Source: Nansenia antarctica
Lineage: Eukaryota > Chordata > Actinopteri > Argentiniformes > Microstomatidae
Direction: 5' to 3'
Assembly: GCA_963989245.1 (NCBI GenBank)
Contig: OZ022340.1
Span: 47,570,945 to 47,634,944, forward strand
Length of the DNA stretch: 64,000 nt
Below the pieces are notes generated by a model. The model saw only the letters and a list, made by a program, of their open reading frames with translations, did not search any database and had not been told where the DNA came from. The first letter of the stretch is position 1. Each line of letters begins with the position of its first letter. The position numbers and the translations under genes were made by a program. Shown here in pieces: positions 18,147 to 30,740 of this stretch.

Positions 18147-19075
18147 TGTTGTCACGGTTCTGTCTGGCCACCAGAGAGCGGCAGAGATTCCACCCCCCCC
18201 TCCCCAGAGGTTAATGGGCCACAGGTGTTCTTGATTTCAACTGATTAGCCCCCCTCCCTTAGTGTTTCCGTTGTATCCAGTGGATTCTCAGTAAACTGGC
18301 CTATTTGCCTTTCAACTGCATTCCTTCGTCTGTTCTCCTCTGCACCTGGATCTGACACTACACAATCTACACTACACAATCTACACTACACAATCTACAC
18401 AATCTACACTACACAATCTTACAGCAAGACGCCAACATGGACCCAGCAGAGGTGGACCAGCTCTGGGGCGTCGTCTCCCACTGAGGAGTACAGCACTTGC
18501 CCACTCCCTCCAGAACTCCCCCCCCCCCGGTCCTGGAGGGGCTACTGCCCAAGCCTCACACCCAGAGCATCAGTCATCGGCAGAGGTCCCCCAGTGAACC
18601 CAAGGGTCCCGAACCCACCCAGCTTGTCTCCCGGTTTCTTGTGCGTCCCGAGCCAGTCTCTCTGGGTCTCCTGAGCATCCTGAGTGAGTCCACTTGTTTT
18701 CCGAGCAACCTGAGGAGCCCATGCAGCTGGGCCGCACCCGCCTGAGCCCACAAGAACCAGACAGGCACACACATGAAGGCTGCTGTCTCTGCAGTGGAGG
18801 CCCGTCAAGGACAAAAGGGAAACCCTGATGACTTGTGTGAGTCCTGATCGACTTCCAGCCCAAGCCCTAGCCACAAACCAGCTACCAGAGCCAAGGTGGT
18901 TTTGCCCCAAGCAGAACTTGCAGTCCCTCCCGAGCCCCATACCGGCTTCCAGCCCGAGACACAGCCCGAGGTCCAGCCCTTTGTCTGGTCTCCCCTCTGC
19001 TCCTGTGTCCTACACCACACAATCTTACACCTGTGATGAAGATGTACAGATCTAAAACATACATTTGAGAACATT
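18147..19075 (+). pseudogene. Degraded Gypsy LTR and gag remnant
   Basis: From about 18150 the sequence looks like an LTR. A tract of ACTACACAATCT units (18359-18420) follows. After it comes a broken gag-like region: MDPAEVDQLWGVVSH then a stop, and further on an EEPMQLGRTRLSP-like stretch, the segment that precedes the zinc knuckle in fish Gypsy Gag proteins. Stops and frameshifts show it is dead. It is a different family from the intact element at 2596. Confidence 0.55.
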
Positions 19076-20012
19076 ACCCACTTAAGGGGTTCTCTTTGCA
19101 TTATGTTATGTTATGTTATGTTAATTTTATTTATAATGCGCCCCCCATCCAACTTTTACATCGGCCCGGGGCGCAGCCCGGGTAAAGGAACAGATAAAGA
19201 CAAGGACAAGGACAAGGAACACAGAAAGCAAACAGACACAGACGACTTAAACGAACATCTCAAGGGATACAATTCACAACAAATAGGGAGAAGACTTAGG
19301 GAACATCATTGACGAAGAGGTGGGATTTTAACTTGGCTCTAAAGGAGTCCAGAGTGGGGGCAGACTTGATGGCGGAAGGGAGCGCGTTCCACAGGGTCGG
19401 TGCTATCACCGCAAAGGCACGGTCACCCTTCCTCTTGAGGTTGGTGCGGGGGACCCTCAGGCTGAGTTGGGCGTCGGACCTGAGCCTGGGCCTTGAGGTG
19501 GAAGACAGGTCCAGGAGGTCCTTGATGTAGGGTGGGGCGAGACTGTTGAGAGCTTTGGAGACAAAGGTGCAGATCTTGAACTTCACTCTCTTCTTTACTG
19601 GGAGCCAGTGAAGGGAGATGAATGAATGAATGAATGAATGAATGAATGAATGAATGAATGAATGGACTTTATTGTCATTGCTACAGTACAGGTACCAAAC
19701 AACGAAATTTAGGAGGGGTGGCTCCCCTGGTGTTAGGAAAGGGAAAAAATAAAAACTTTTAGAAAAAGAAAAAATCACAAGAAGGTAAGGAGCTGGTTTA
19801 CATAAATAAAGGCTATGTACACAATCCACTGTACTATACTGCACAGATAGTCAACTAGGGTTGTCATATTGCACAATAGTATTTTTTCACGTTATTTAAA
19901 GTGTCACAGTTTGCAGGCTTGAAATGTACATGTTTGTGCCTCAGCACTACACCTGATTTTTTCAGTCCAGCAGCTGCCATACAATCCGTCCAGACTGTCC
20001 AGGGCCCAGAAC

Positions 20013-20637
20013 TTAGGTCTTTGCTGTGTTCAGGGCCTGGACGGCCCTGTGGTAGAAGCAGTTCTTCAGTCTGTTTGTCTTAGCGGCCAGGGTCCTGAAC
20101 CTCCTTTTCGAGGGCAGCCTGGTAAAGTGTTCGTGCCCAGGGTGGGTCGGGTCCCTGGAGATCTTTGAGGCCTTCCTGAGACAGCGTGTGTTGTACAGCT
20201 CTTCCAGAGAGGGGAGGGGGGCGCCGGTGATCTTCTGTGCTGTTCTCACTACTCTCTGTAGCGCATTTCTCTCCGCTGTTGTGCAGCTGGAGAACCAGTT
20301 GCAGATGCCGTAGGTGAGGATGCTCTCCACTGCGCCGCGGTAGAAGGCCACCAGTATCTCCTGCTTGTTGTGTTCCTTCCTGAGGCATCTCAGGGTGTAT
20401 AGCCGCTGTTGTGCCCTCTTGATGGTGCCTTTTGTGTTGTCCTTCCAGGTCAGGTCATCCCGCATGTGATGTCCCAGGAATCGGAGGGTTGAGACTCTCT
20501 CCACGCTCTCTCCGTCGATGAGCAGGGGCTGGATCTCGGACTTTTTCCTCCTGAAGTCTACGATGAATTCCTGGGTCTTTGACTTGTTCAGCAGCAGGTT
20601 GTTAACCTTGCACAGCTTGCTCAGTTGCTCTACCTCA
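20013..20637 (-). CDS. LINE family A ORF, C-terminal part
   Basis: This resumes on the other side of the hAT at EVEQLSKLCKVNNLLLNKSK and ends ALNTAKT with a stop. It corresponds exactly to the last third of the copy at 10243-11391. The small frame extension upstream into hAT sequence is not coding. Confidence 0.85.
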
Positions 20638-21751
20638 CAGTGGTGTGCCGTCAGGGCCAGCAAGGCCTTCTCTGCTGGCCTAAACATCATCAGAATATAC
20701 ATTTTATTTTAATATATTTTTTCCACAAATATGTATTAATGATTCCCCATAGTCTATTCTCTTCATTTCATAGCTTTCCTCTTGGTTGCGCTGCTTCCAG
20801 TCTCCGATTGAGATTTGGAGGGCTGGCCTTTATGTTAGAGCTTTTATCCAATCAAAATGTGTTGCTAGGGGGCTCCAAAATCTGCCTGCCTGCACGTTAA
20901 GCGGTGCCGCCGATTCGACCTGTAACTTAACGTTGGAACGAGAAAACCTGTGGCGTTCCTAGTAAACCTACGTAGATGCGAGCAAAAGCAACAACGGAGC
21001 CTGCTGGAAGGCTCAATGATGTCAGCACCCAGCACGTCTTTTGATTGGATACGCACTATTGATACGCACTATTGATACGCACTATTGATATTCACTATTG
21101 AGATGCGTATATGCCGGTAGATGTGAAACTTTCGAAAGTGCGCAGGGAAACGGAGCATCACAACGAAAGCTTTCGTTGACTGATCGATAATACTGATCGA
21201 TTGTGTCCTGTTTTTGGGTAAACAATAACTATCATTTAGGGGACACGATGAAAGCACAGAGTCCACAAACAGAGGAAACTACGTTGAGCTTATTTCTTTT
21301 CTGGCTGAAAACAACCCAGATTTACATTACCACCTGTCCACAAACAAAGTGTTTACTGGGACGTCAGGCAAAATACAAATTGACCTGATTTTTGCTATTG
21401 CTTAAGTGATGGGAGAAGAGATCAAAATGGAGATTAAAAAGGCACCCTTTGTCGCTATTATGGTGGACGAGACGACAGACGTGGGTAATGTAGCGATCTT
21501 AAAGATGTTAGTTTAACACTCTTCATTGTAAATGCGGATTTATTGATTAAAAATGCTTCGGAAATATTAATATAACTCTGTTGTACTTGTCTGACTATGT
21601 TAAGGTGATGTAACGCCCGGTTATACTGTGTTTCTGTCTAGTTTCTAGAGCCATGGCGTCATAACGATGGTATTAAGAGGTAGAATAATTCAGGTAGGAA
21701 TGTGTCGGACATCACTGAAGGCCTAGGTGTGAAATGCACCGCCCGCCACTG
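20638..21751 (+). mobile_element. Defective hAT element inside LINE A
   Basis: It starts CAGTGGTGTGCCGT and ends with the reverse complement of CAGTGGCGGGCGGT. CTACCTCA occurs at 20630-20637 and 21752-21759, a perfect 8-bp target duplication. A decayed transposase piece at 21240-21500 includes NRGNYVELISFLAENNPDLH and VAIMVDETTDVGN, typical of hAT transposases of the ZMYM/DUF4371 type, with stops in between. It is non-autonomous. Confidence 0.92.
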
Positions 21752-24098
21752 CTACCTCATCCCTGTACGCCGCCTCGTCCCCCCCCGAGATACATCCCAC
21801 CACGGTGGTGTCGTCTGCAAACTTTACGATGTAGTTGCTGGGGTGGACGGGGGTGAAGTCGTGGGTGTAGAGGTTGTAGAGGATGGGGCTTAGCACGCAG
21901 CCCTGGGGGGACCCAGTGCTGAGGCTGAGGGCTGTGGAGGTGTGGGGGCCCACCCGCACCCTCTGGGGGCGGTCGGTCAGGAAGTCCTTGATCCACGCAC
22001 ATATAGAGTGTGATAGACCCAGGTCTAGTAGTTTGGTCAATAGCCTGTCTGGAAGGATGGTGTTGAAGGCGGAGCTGAATTCCACGAAGAGCAGTCTCGC
22101 GTAGCTGTTTCCCCTCTCCAGGTGGGATAGAGTGGCGTGGAGAGTCGTCGCGATGGCGTCCTCTGTGGACCTGTGGGCTCTGTAGGCGAACTGGTATGGA
22201 TCCAGGTTGGGCGGGAGGCGTGTGATTATGTGGGCCCGGACTAGTTTCTCGAAGCACTTCATGATGATTGGTGTGAGTGCCACCGGGCGGTAGTCGTTTA
22301 GGCAGCTCACCGTGCTTTTCTTCGGGACTGGGATGATAGTTGAGGTTTTCAGGCAGGGTGGGACGGTGGCCTGGGACAGGGACTGGTTAAAGATGTTGGT
22401 GAAAACCCCGGCCAGCTGGTCGGCGCAGTCTCTCAGCACCCGTCCCAGGACGCCATCTGGCCCCGAGGCTTTCCTGGGGTCCACCGCCTTCAGTACGCGT
22501 CTCACTTCATGCTCTGTGAGGGTGAGGCTGCTGAGAGCTGGAGAGAGTGGTGTTTGTGTTGCGGTTACCTCCGTTCGCCCCTCGTCGAACCGGGCGTAGA
22601 AGGTGTTCAGCTTTCCCGCCAGCAGGGGGTCGTCCTCTGCGGCTGTGAGCCTGTTGGCTCTGAAGTTTGTCATCTGCTGAACCCCCTGCCACATCCGCCT
22701 GGAGTCGTTGCTCAGGAGGCATTCCTCAATCTTCTCTCTGTGCTCTGCCTTGGCCGCTTTGATTCCGCGCTTTAGGTTGGCCCTGGTGGAGCTGTACAGC
22801 GGTGTGCTCTTCCCTGCGAAGAAGGCGTTGTCCCTCTCGTTGATCAGTTTTTGGACCTTCCCAGTCATCCATGGCTTCGTGTTGGGGTAGACCCGGACCC
22901 GTTTGTCCACGGTGACTGAGTTGGTGCAGTTCACTATGTGGTTCAGAACCGACGACGTGTACTGTTCCAGGTCCTCATGCTCATATTCCTGCCATAGGGT
23001 GTCATTTAGGCAGATCTGCAGTGGAGCGGACCCTTCTGGCCAGGTTCTGACAGTCTTAGTGGTGATGGGAGCACTTTTCCCCATGGTAGTGTATGCAGGA
23101 ATCAGGAGGATTGACACATGGTCAGACATGCCTAGATGAGCTAGCGGACTAGCCTTGTAAGCACGTTTGATGTTGGTGTATACCTTGTCCAGTGTTTTTT
23201 CTCCTCTCGTTGCACATTTCACATGCTGATAGAACTTGGGTAGTACTGCCTTCAGGTCGACATGATTGAAATCCCCCGCTATGATGTGAATAGCCTGTGG
23301 ATCAGTGCTTTGTTGGCCACTGATGACTTCATATAGTCGCGCCAATGCTAGGCTGCTGTCTGCGCTAGGCGCTATGTACACACATGTTATTAGCACCGCG
23401 TTAAACTCCCTCGGGAGGTATGTGGGTCGGCATTTAACAGTCAAGTATTCCAGGTCTGGGGAGCAGTGGCTACTTACAGTTTTCGTGTTTAAGCACCAGC
23501 TATCCTTCGTCGATATTATGATCCCACCTCCTCTTGACTTGCCGCTAAGCTCCGTTCGGTCAGCGCGATGTAGCGTGCGCCCCTCCAAGCTAACAGCTGC
23601 GTCCACAATGTTGTCATTTAGCCAGGTTTCGGTCAGAATAATCACACAGCTATCCCCTACGATGTTGTTTTTGGCAACCTGTAGTCTCAGTTCATCCATC
23701 TTGTTCGTCAGGGATCTGACGTTGGAGAGGAAAATACTTGGCAAAGCTGGTTTGTTTGGGCTACGTCTTAATCTTGCTAGCAGGCCTCCCCGGCGGCCTC
23801 GTCGTTTCCTACGGTCTCGGCGCCGGCGTTTCCGCCTCAGGGAGGGAACTGTGTACCAAGGTTCTCCCGGTAGACGGGCGATCTCTTTGTTTATCCTGTA
23901 TTGCTCCAGAAACTCCGCCGTAACTATCTTGTCGTTTTGCGTGCCGACTTCTAATAAGTCGAGCCTGCTGTAGGTACTATATACACAACTGTTCCCTATA
24001 AGTACTAAAAAAAAAGTGTACATACAAATGTACTTAAAAACACAATGAAACACCAGTGTGGAAGCCACTCCAGCTGCAGCGTCTAAGCGCGCGGCCAT
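21752..24098 (-). CDS. LINE family A ORF, N-terminal part (endonuclease and RT)
   Basis: About 780 codons open from the start at 24098. Endonuclease motifs are at about residues 120-330, and RT motifs FAYRAHRSTEDAI, FSSAFNTI, GSPQGCVLSP and FADDTTVVG at about 660-770. The frame runs into the hAT insertion just after RDEV. The rest of the protein is at 20013-20637. Confidence 0.85.
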
Positions 24099-26399
24099 CT
24101 TGTTGCGCGGCCATCTTGTTCAGCACAAGATGAGGACAGGGGAGATGTGGTCCCTCATTTTAGTGCCTGACACCAGCCTGGCAGCGGCATTCTGGACTAG
24201 CTGCAGGCGGTAGATGGTCTTATCAGGAAGTCCAGCATAGAGTGAGTTGCAGTAGTCGAGCCTAGATGAAATTAGCATGAGGACGACCCTCCTCAGGTCA
24301 CTGGGGGTGAGGAAGGACTTGATCTTGGCTATGATGCGTAGTTGGTAGAAACATGACTTCACGACGGAGCTCACTTGTCGGTTAAGGTTGAGCTCGGAGT
24401 CAAAGATGAGACCGAGGTTCTTGACATGTGGTCTGACAAGGGTGGACAGGCTTCCCATGTTGGTGCTGAGCTGAGTGATGGCGGTGGTGTTGCCGATGAG
24501 GAGGATTTCCCCCTTGCTCTCATTCAGCTGTAGGAAGTTCTGGGCCATCCACTCCTTCACATCGTGGAGGCAGTCCATCAGGCGCATCAGATCGGCGGGG
24601 TCGTCAGTGTTGATTGATAAGTAAAGCTGGGTGTCGTCCGCATAGCAGTGGAATGAGATCTGGTAGCGTTGAGGGATTAGACAGAGGGGGAGCATGTAGA
24701 GGGAGAACAAGATGGGACCGAGGATGGAGCCCTGAGGGACCCCACAGGTGAGGTTGGCTTGTCTGGAGGAGCTGTCTGCTATGTGGACGGCGTGGGTTCT
24801 ATTGCTGAGGTAAGACTTGAACCAGGACAAGGCGGTGTCGGTGATGCCAACCTCCTGCTGGAGGCGATTAAAGAGGATGGCATGGTCTATACAAGCTGCG
24901 CTGAGGTCCAGGAGGACCAGGGCAGCACATTTCCTGGAGTCTGCGATGAGGAGGAGGTCGTTCCAAACCTTTAAAAGTGCCGACTCAGTGCTGTGGCCAG
25001 GTCTGAAGCCAGACTGAAACTTCTGCAGGATGTTGTTCTGTTGGAGGTAGGGCCACAGCTGGCTGAGGACAGCCTTTTCCAGGAGCTTGGCCACGACTGG
25101 GAGCTTGGAGATGGGTCTGTAGTTACTGAGGTTGGAAGGGTCCAGGTTGGGTTTCTTAAGGAGAGGCTGGACCACTGCTTGTTTGAGGGTGGGCGGAACA
25201 ATGCCAGTGCTGTTGATTATTGAGAGGATGTGTGGCCCTACCGTGTCGAACACCTCTTTGAGGAGGGGGGTAGGGATGGGGTCCAGAGGCGATGAGGCCG
25301 GCTTCAGTGCAGCGGCCATCTTGGATAGGGCTGGTAGAGTGAAGGGACAGAAGCTGGAGAACGTGGATGAACATCCCAGTGTGGTGGCTAAGTCCTTGGT
25401 GGAGTGCGGGGTGTTTTTTCTGATATTGGTGACTTTATCAGAAAAAAAGGATAAAAATTCCTCGCACTTAGCCGGGGATGGATCCTGGATGACGGTAGGG
25501 GGGGGGTGAACAACAGTGTTGATCGTCCTGAATAACACTCTGGGGTTGTGTGAGTTGTTGGAGATGAGAGTGGCAAAGTACTTAGCCCTTTCAGTCTTTA
25601 CGACCTTCTGATAGGTCCTCTGCTTTTCCCTCAAAATCTCGAGTGAGATGGTCAGCCCGTCCTTTTTCCACCTGCGTTCCGACTGTCTCCACGCTCTTCT
25701 CTGAGATCTGATGGTGTCGTTGAGCCAAGCCGTGACCCTGGGTTTGGGCTTTTTCAGGGTAAGCGGGGCTATCGAGTCGAGGATGGAGCGACAGGAGGTG
25801 TTGAACATGGAAGTGAGTTCCTCTGGGTCAGATGGTGCCTCCCCTGCCCTGGTGTTTTGGGCGGCCATGAAGGCAGAGGAAAACCTTGGGGCTGTCTGGG
25901 CGTTAATGCATCGAGAGAGGCGAGCAGAGGATTGGGTAGAGGGAGGGATGGACAGAGATGAGGTGAACAGAACTGCCTTATGGTCACAGTCAGCATGGGC
26001 CAGCATGGTCTCCACGTCACTGATGGGGATGTTGACTGAGAGGACCAGATCTAATGTGTGTCCTCCACTGTGGGTGGGGCCAGAAACATTCTGAGTCAAA
26101 CCAAATGACTCGATCAGGTCCAGGAATTCAGACTCGAAAGCTCGGGTGGGATTATCCACATGGATATTGAAATCCCCCACGATAAGCACCTTGTTATGGC
26201 TGGGAATGATTTCAGTAAGGAGATCAGAGAATTGGGATGTAAAATTCTTAGTTTCCTTAAAGGTCTTGCTGTCCGTCGGGCGGTAGATGATCATTAAAAG
26301 ATACATTCTTAAAATCTTGAATAGGTCTGTGAATTTCCCTTTGCCGGATTCCTTGGAGAAGTGGGACTCCACTCATTGCATGTTTGCGGTACTTAGAGG

Positions 26400-26899
26400 A
26401 AAGGAGACTGATTTAATCATCAAGTTTAAGTTTTATTTTCATAGTCTAAAATGCAAAGAACATAACAGGATTTGAGAATAAATCCCAGGTTGTGTGCACA
26501 AAAATGTTCCACTGCAAGCGAATATTTACAAGAATGAAAATCAACATACCCTACATAATTCAACAGGTACAAACTTACAAGGACAATAATAGCGCAGTTT
26601 GAAGTGTAGTCACTTTTAATTATGATTTTTTTTAACTCACATAGTAAACTGTATTAAAGGTAACAATTCAACAAACTTTTAGTTTTGTGAACCATTATCG
26701 TGTACATTGTTAAAAGGTTCACTATTAGTGCATTACAGACCACTGTGTTCTGTATGTTTTTTAATAGGTGGGAAACCCTTTTGAGGATATGATCCCATAG
26801 TCTTTAGAAATAGGCCCCATTAAACATTGACAGGTAACTTCAAACATAAAGCAAAAGCAATACCCACCCCATCACTTAGTTTACATTGCTTCCCATGTA
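26400..26899. other. AT-rich intergenic sequence
   Basis: No ORF, repeat end or exon that I can support. It separates the 5' end of LINE B from the first unit of the 4.58-kb tandem duplication. Confidence 0.5.
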
Positions 26900-27019
26900 T
26901 TCCAATACTAGCAAGGAATAGTCATTTGATTGTACCTCCTAAAAAGTCATAAAAAATCATATCCATTTTAGTGCCATTTTCTCAATCGTTAATCGTAATC
27001 ATGAAAGTAAATGGATGGG

Positions 27020-27470
27020 CGGATTATATGTGACGCGCGGAGTGGGAGGCAAACACCTCCAAACTCCGCGACCACATCCCAGTCGCCGGCCCTGAGCCCC
27101 TCGGGATGGACTTGCCAAGGCTATCCTGGGTGAGGCTCAATCGTCTCCGGACCGGCGTCGGGCGTTTCCGCTCATCAATGCACAGATGGGGCTTGGCCCC
27201 AAATGCGTCGTGCGAGTGTGGCGCAGAGGACCAAACCGCAGACCATGTTATCCTGGATTGCCCGGTGTACCACCCACCCAACGGGATGCATGGTCTGTTG
27301 GTATTAGATGACGAGACGATGACGTGGCTTCTGGAGGGGTGTCCAGAAATATAGCCCAGATGAGCCCCTCAACCAGGTCTCGGGGTGGTAAAAGGGTAGC
27401 CCCTCGGCCCCGAGCCTGGTGGAGTGGAGAGGAAAACAACACCCATACACCGAAGAAGAAGAAGATGAAA
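27020..27470 (+). pseudogene. LINE 3' fragment (RT C-terminal zinc-knuckle-like end), unit 1
   Basis: A + strand frame encodes LPRLSWVRLNRLRTGVGRFR and then CECGAEDQTADHVILDCP, the CxC...H...C segment found at the C terminus of some non-LTR retrotransposon polyproteins. It ends in a GAA-rich tail near 27452-27470. It is severely 5'-truncated and its family differs from LINEs A and B. Confidence 0.7.
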
Positions 27471-28073
27471 GTAAAGTGGTCTTGCTTGCAGCTAAAGAAT
27501 GATTCACTGCCAAACACATGTAGGGCAACAATATCTAACAAGAAAAGGGCGCAACTCTCGGCCTTACAATATACACAGAAACATGATTTGGGTCGGGAAA
27601 AAAATGTTTTCAATTTGTGGTTTGGTCGACAGATTGTTTCCAGTGTCAATTATTTTTAACAGCACTGCATTCTGTTTGATAGATGCCTTCTACTTATTAC
27701 AAGATACAAATGGATTTGAAAAGCTATAATAATGCTGTTCAACACTATGCGTGCTATATCAAGAGAAGCCAAAACACTTAACTAGCGATGAAACAAAATC
27801 GGGTATGAACATGACCATTTTCCAAAGTTTCAACACAGATGGGTTTAAATACATGGATAGATGATTACATTTCAAACCTTCAGTAGGCAATAACGAAAGT
27901 GCTCTTGTCCAAACCTGTAAAAAATATATATTTACACACATCCCATTGTCTGATTGGAGACTTCATCATAAAATTGTTGACGACTGTTTGTTTTTCTTTG
28001 ATGGTCCTTTCCCCCCCATCACTCTACCTCCCGCCTTTCTCTCATTCTTTTGGTTGGGTGGGGTGTTATGGTG

Positions 28074-28217
28074 TTATTTGTTATTTGTTGAAGGGCAGAC
28101 AGGCAGGATCACAGTAGTGCAGGATGGGCCAGCCAAAGGTTCAGCCACCTCTGCCCCCAGCTCTGTCCAGTTGGCCTTCTCTGGGCTGTAGCAGATGGTG
28201 GAAGACTTGTAGGCCCC
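28074..28217 (-). CDS. Kelch-like terminal exon, unit 1
   Basis: On the - strand a TGTTTCAG acceptor is followed by GAYKSSTICYSPEKANWTEL, then AEPLAGPSCTTVILPVCPS and a stop. The pattern (a Cys-Tyr-Ser-Pro...Trp segment, then PLAGPSCTTVILP) is like the last kelch blade of KLHL proteins, which recruit substrates to Cullin-3. I cannot say which KLHL. No partner exons on the - strand are visible up to 37.4 kb, so this may be an orphaned exon or belong to a gene with very long introns. Confidence 0.5.
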   Translation of the reverse strand, partial: GAYKSSTICYSPEKANWTELGAEVAEPLAGPSCTTVILPVCPSTNNK

Positions 28218-28266
28218 CTGAAACACATCATCCGTGTGTTAAAGCATCATGTTTCATCCTCACATA

Positions 28267-30740
28267 CAGTTAGGTCCGTAAATATTTGGACAGTGACACA
28301 ATTTCCATAATTGTACGCCACCACAATGGATTTGAAATAAAACAATCGAGATGTAATTGAAGTGCAGACTTTCAGCTTTAATTCAAGGGGTTGAACAAAA
28401 ATATTGTATGAAACGTTTAGGAATTGCAACCATTTTTATACACAGTCCCCTATTTTCAAGAGCTCAAAAGTAATTGGACAAATTAACATAATCATAAATA
28501 AAAAGTAAATTTGTAATACTTTGTAGAGAATCCTTTGCAGGCAATGACTGCCTGAAGTCTGGAACCCATGGACATCACCAAATGCTGGGTTTCCTCCTTT
28601 GTGATGTTTTGCCAGGCCTTTACTGCAGCAGTCTTCAGTTGTTGTTTGTTCGTGGGTCTTTCTGCCTTTAGTTTTGTCTTCAGCAAGTGAAATGCATGCT
28701 CGATCGGGTTAAGATCAGGTGATTGATTTGGCCATTGCAGAATATTCCACTTCTTTGCCTTAAAAAACTCCTGGGTTGCTTATGTAGTATGTTTTGGGTC
28801 ATTGTCCATCTGTATTGTGAAGTGCCATCCAATCAACTTTGCTGAATTTGTCTGAATCTGAGCAGACAGAATATCCCTAAACACTTCAGAATTCATCCGT
28901 CTGCTTCTGTCTTCTGTCACATCATCAATAAACACTAGTGACCCAGTGCCATTGGAAGCCATGCATGCCCATGTCATCACACTGCCTCCACCGTGTTTTA
29001 CAGATGATGTGGTATGCATCGGATCATGAGCCGTTCCAAGCCTTCTCCATGCTTTTTTCTTCCCATAATTCTGGTACAGGTTGATCTGTGACACAGTGTC
29101 CCACTCCATCCTCCTTCAAAGGCTGCGCCAACTGGGTGTTGAGGGCACCGCCCTGGATTGGCTCACCTCCTACCTCACCAACAGACAACAGTTCATCTCC
29201 CTCTCCGGTCACACCTCCTCCTCCTCCTCTGTCACACAGGGGGTCCCACAAGGCTCAGTCCTCGGCCCCCTGCCCTTCCTCTGCTACACACTCCCCCTCG
29301 GTCACATCATCCGCCAATTCAACCTGGACTTCCACTGCTACGCCGATGACACCCAGATTTACATCACCACAAACTCCACCCAGAACCCACCCCTCAGTCA
29401 CATCGAAAACTGCATTTCAGCAATAAAAACCTGGCTCACACACAACTTCCTCAAACTCAACAGTGAAAAGACCGAAGTCATCTTCATCGGCACCAAATCC
29501 ATCCTCAATAAAACCGGACCCATCACACTCACCATTGACGACACTACCATCACCCCCTCCCCCCTGGCTCGCAACCTCTGCTTCATTCTGGACCCCACCC
29601 TCTCATTCGATCCCCACGTCAGTTCTATTGTCAAGACATCCTACTTCCACCTCCGAAACATTGCAAAAATCAGACACTGCCTCTCCCCGCCCGCTGCTGA
29701 ATCCCTCATCCACGCCTTCATCTCCTCCCGCCTTGACTACTGCAACTCCCTACTCACCGGCATCACCTCCCGCTCCCTCCATAGACTCCAGATGGTCCAA
29801 AACTCTGCTGCACGCCTCCTCTCAAACACCCGCTCCCGTGACCACATCACTCCTGTCCTCCACTCTCTCCACTGGCTCCCCATCAAAGAACGTATCCAAT
29901 TTAAAGTCCTCATCCTCACATACAAAGCCCTCCATAGCCTGGCCCCCCCTTACCTGACTGACCTCCTTCTCCCCCACCGCCCTACCCGTACCCTCCGATC
30001 CTCATCCATTGTTCCCCTCACTGTCCCACCCTCAAAACTCAAAGGCTTCGGTCACCGTGCCTTTTCACGAGCTGCACCCCGCCTCTGGAACTCTCTCCCT
30101 CAACCACTCAGAGACTCACCCTCACTCCTCACTTTTAAATCCCACCTGAAAACCTACCTGTTCTCCCATGCCTACAGCCTCCCCTACCCATCTCCCCCAT
30201 CCCGCCCCCCCCCCCCCCCTGGACACGCATACAACCTCCCCTACCCCTACCCATCTCCCCTAACCCTGCCACCCCCCTGATATGCATACAGCCTCCCTTA
30301 CCCCTAACCACCTCCCCTGTCCCTACCACCCCCCCCTCCCTGTTCGCTGACTCTGTGTTCCATGTTACTTGTTGTTTTTGTGTTTTCCGTATCTCCTAGA
30401 TTGTCAGCGTCTTTGAGCCTCGGAAAAGCTCTATATAAATTTAATGAATTATTATTATTATTATTATCTTAGTTTCATCTGTCCAAAGAATGCTCTTCCA
30501 CAACAGGGCTGGGTTTTTTAGATGTTTTTTTGACAAAGTCTAATCTGGCCTTTCTATTCTTGAGGCTTATGAATGGCTTGCACCTTGTGGTGAACCCTCT
30601 GTATTTGTCCATGTGAAGTCTTCCCTTTATGGTACACTTGGATAATGATAATATCATATTATGCCTCCCTCCTGAAGACTGTTCTTCACTTGGCTGGATG
30701 CTGAAGGGTTTTTTCTTTACCATGTAAAGGATCCTGTGGA
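28267..30740 (-). mobile_element. Tc1/mariner element, disrupted by a LINE, unit 1
   Basis: The left end has a Tc1-type inverted repeat, CAGTTAGGTCCGTAAAT, next to a TA dinucleotide. Transposase pieces on the - strand in order: KKPFSIQPSEEQSSGGRHN to SPVVEEHSLDR (30475-30723), GKKKAWRRLGTAHDP to MDNDPKHTT (28780-29080), and LKTKLKAERPTNKQQLKTAA (28492-28686). The N-terminal DNA-binding region and right inverted repeat are missing, and an L2-type LINE interrupts the catalytic domain. It is inactive. Confidence 0.88.
29088..30465 (+). mobile_element. 5'-truncated L2-type LINE inside Tc1, unit 1
   Basis: The insertion is flanked by ATCT (29084-29087 and 30466-30469). The RT frame starts within the DTVSHSILL block, passes GVPQGSVLGPL and FHCYADDTQIY, and ends in a Pro-rich, C-rich stretch. 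The 3' end is a TTA/ATT tail. The truncated start removes the endonuclease. The frame is otherwise open for 399 codons. Confidence 0.88.

Larger units (their letters stand above)
19622..24127 (-). mobile_element. Nearly full-length LINE family A, copy 2, split by a hAT
   Basis: Inserted on the - strand into LINE B with the short target duplication AGATGA (19616-19621 and 24128-24133) and an ATTC-type tail next to the left end. Without the hAT it is about 3.4 kb. The 5' untranslated part contains two copies of CAAGATGGCCGCGC. The ORF encodes a basic N terminus (RRKRRRRDRRKRR), an endonuclease (SNVRSL, ETWL, AGDFN, GMSDH) and the reverse transcriptase, ending ALNTAKT at 20013. Confidence 0.9.
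19098..26400 (-). mobile_element. L2-type LINE (family B), split by LINE A
   Basis: The element lies on the - strand. Its 3' end is at 19098-19621 with a TAACA tail, and its 5' part at 24128 to about 26400. The ORF (from 26372) has the end of the endonuclease (GDFNIHVDNP, then DCDHKAV) and the RT blocks FRPGHSTESALL, GVPQGSILGPILF and FHCYADDTQLYL. It breaks at SPVL. The continuation, HWLPVKKRVKFKICTF to SHLFVNDVP, is found at 19314-19617, on the far side of LINE A. It is 5'-truncated. Confidence 0.88.
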
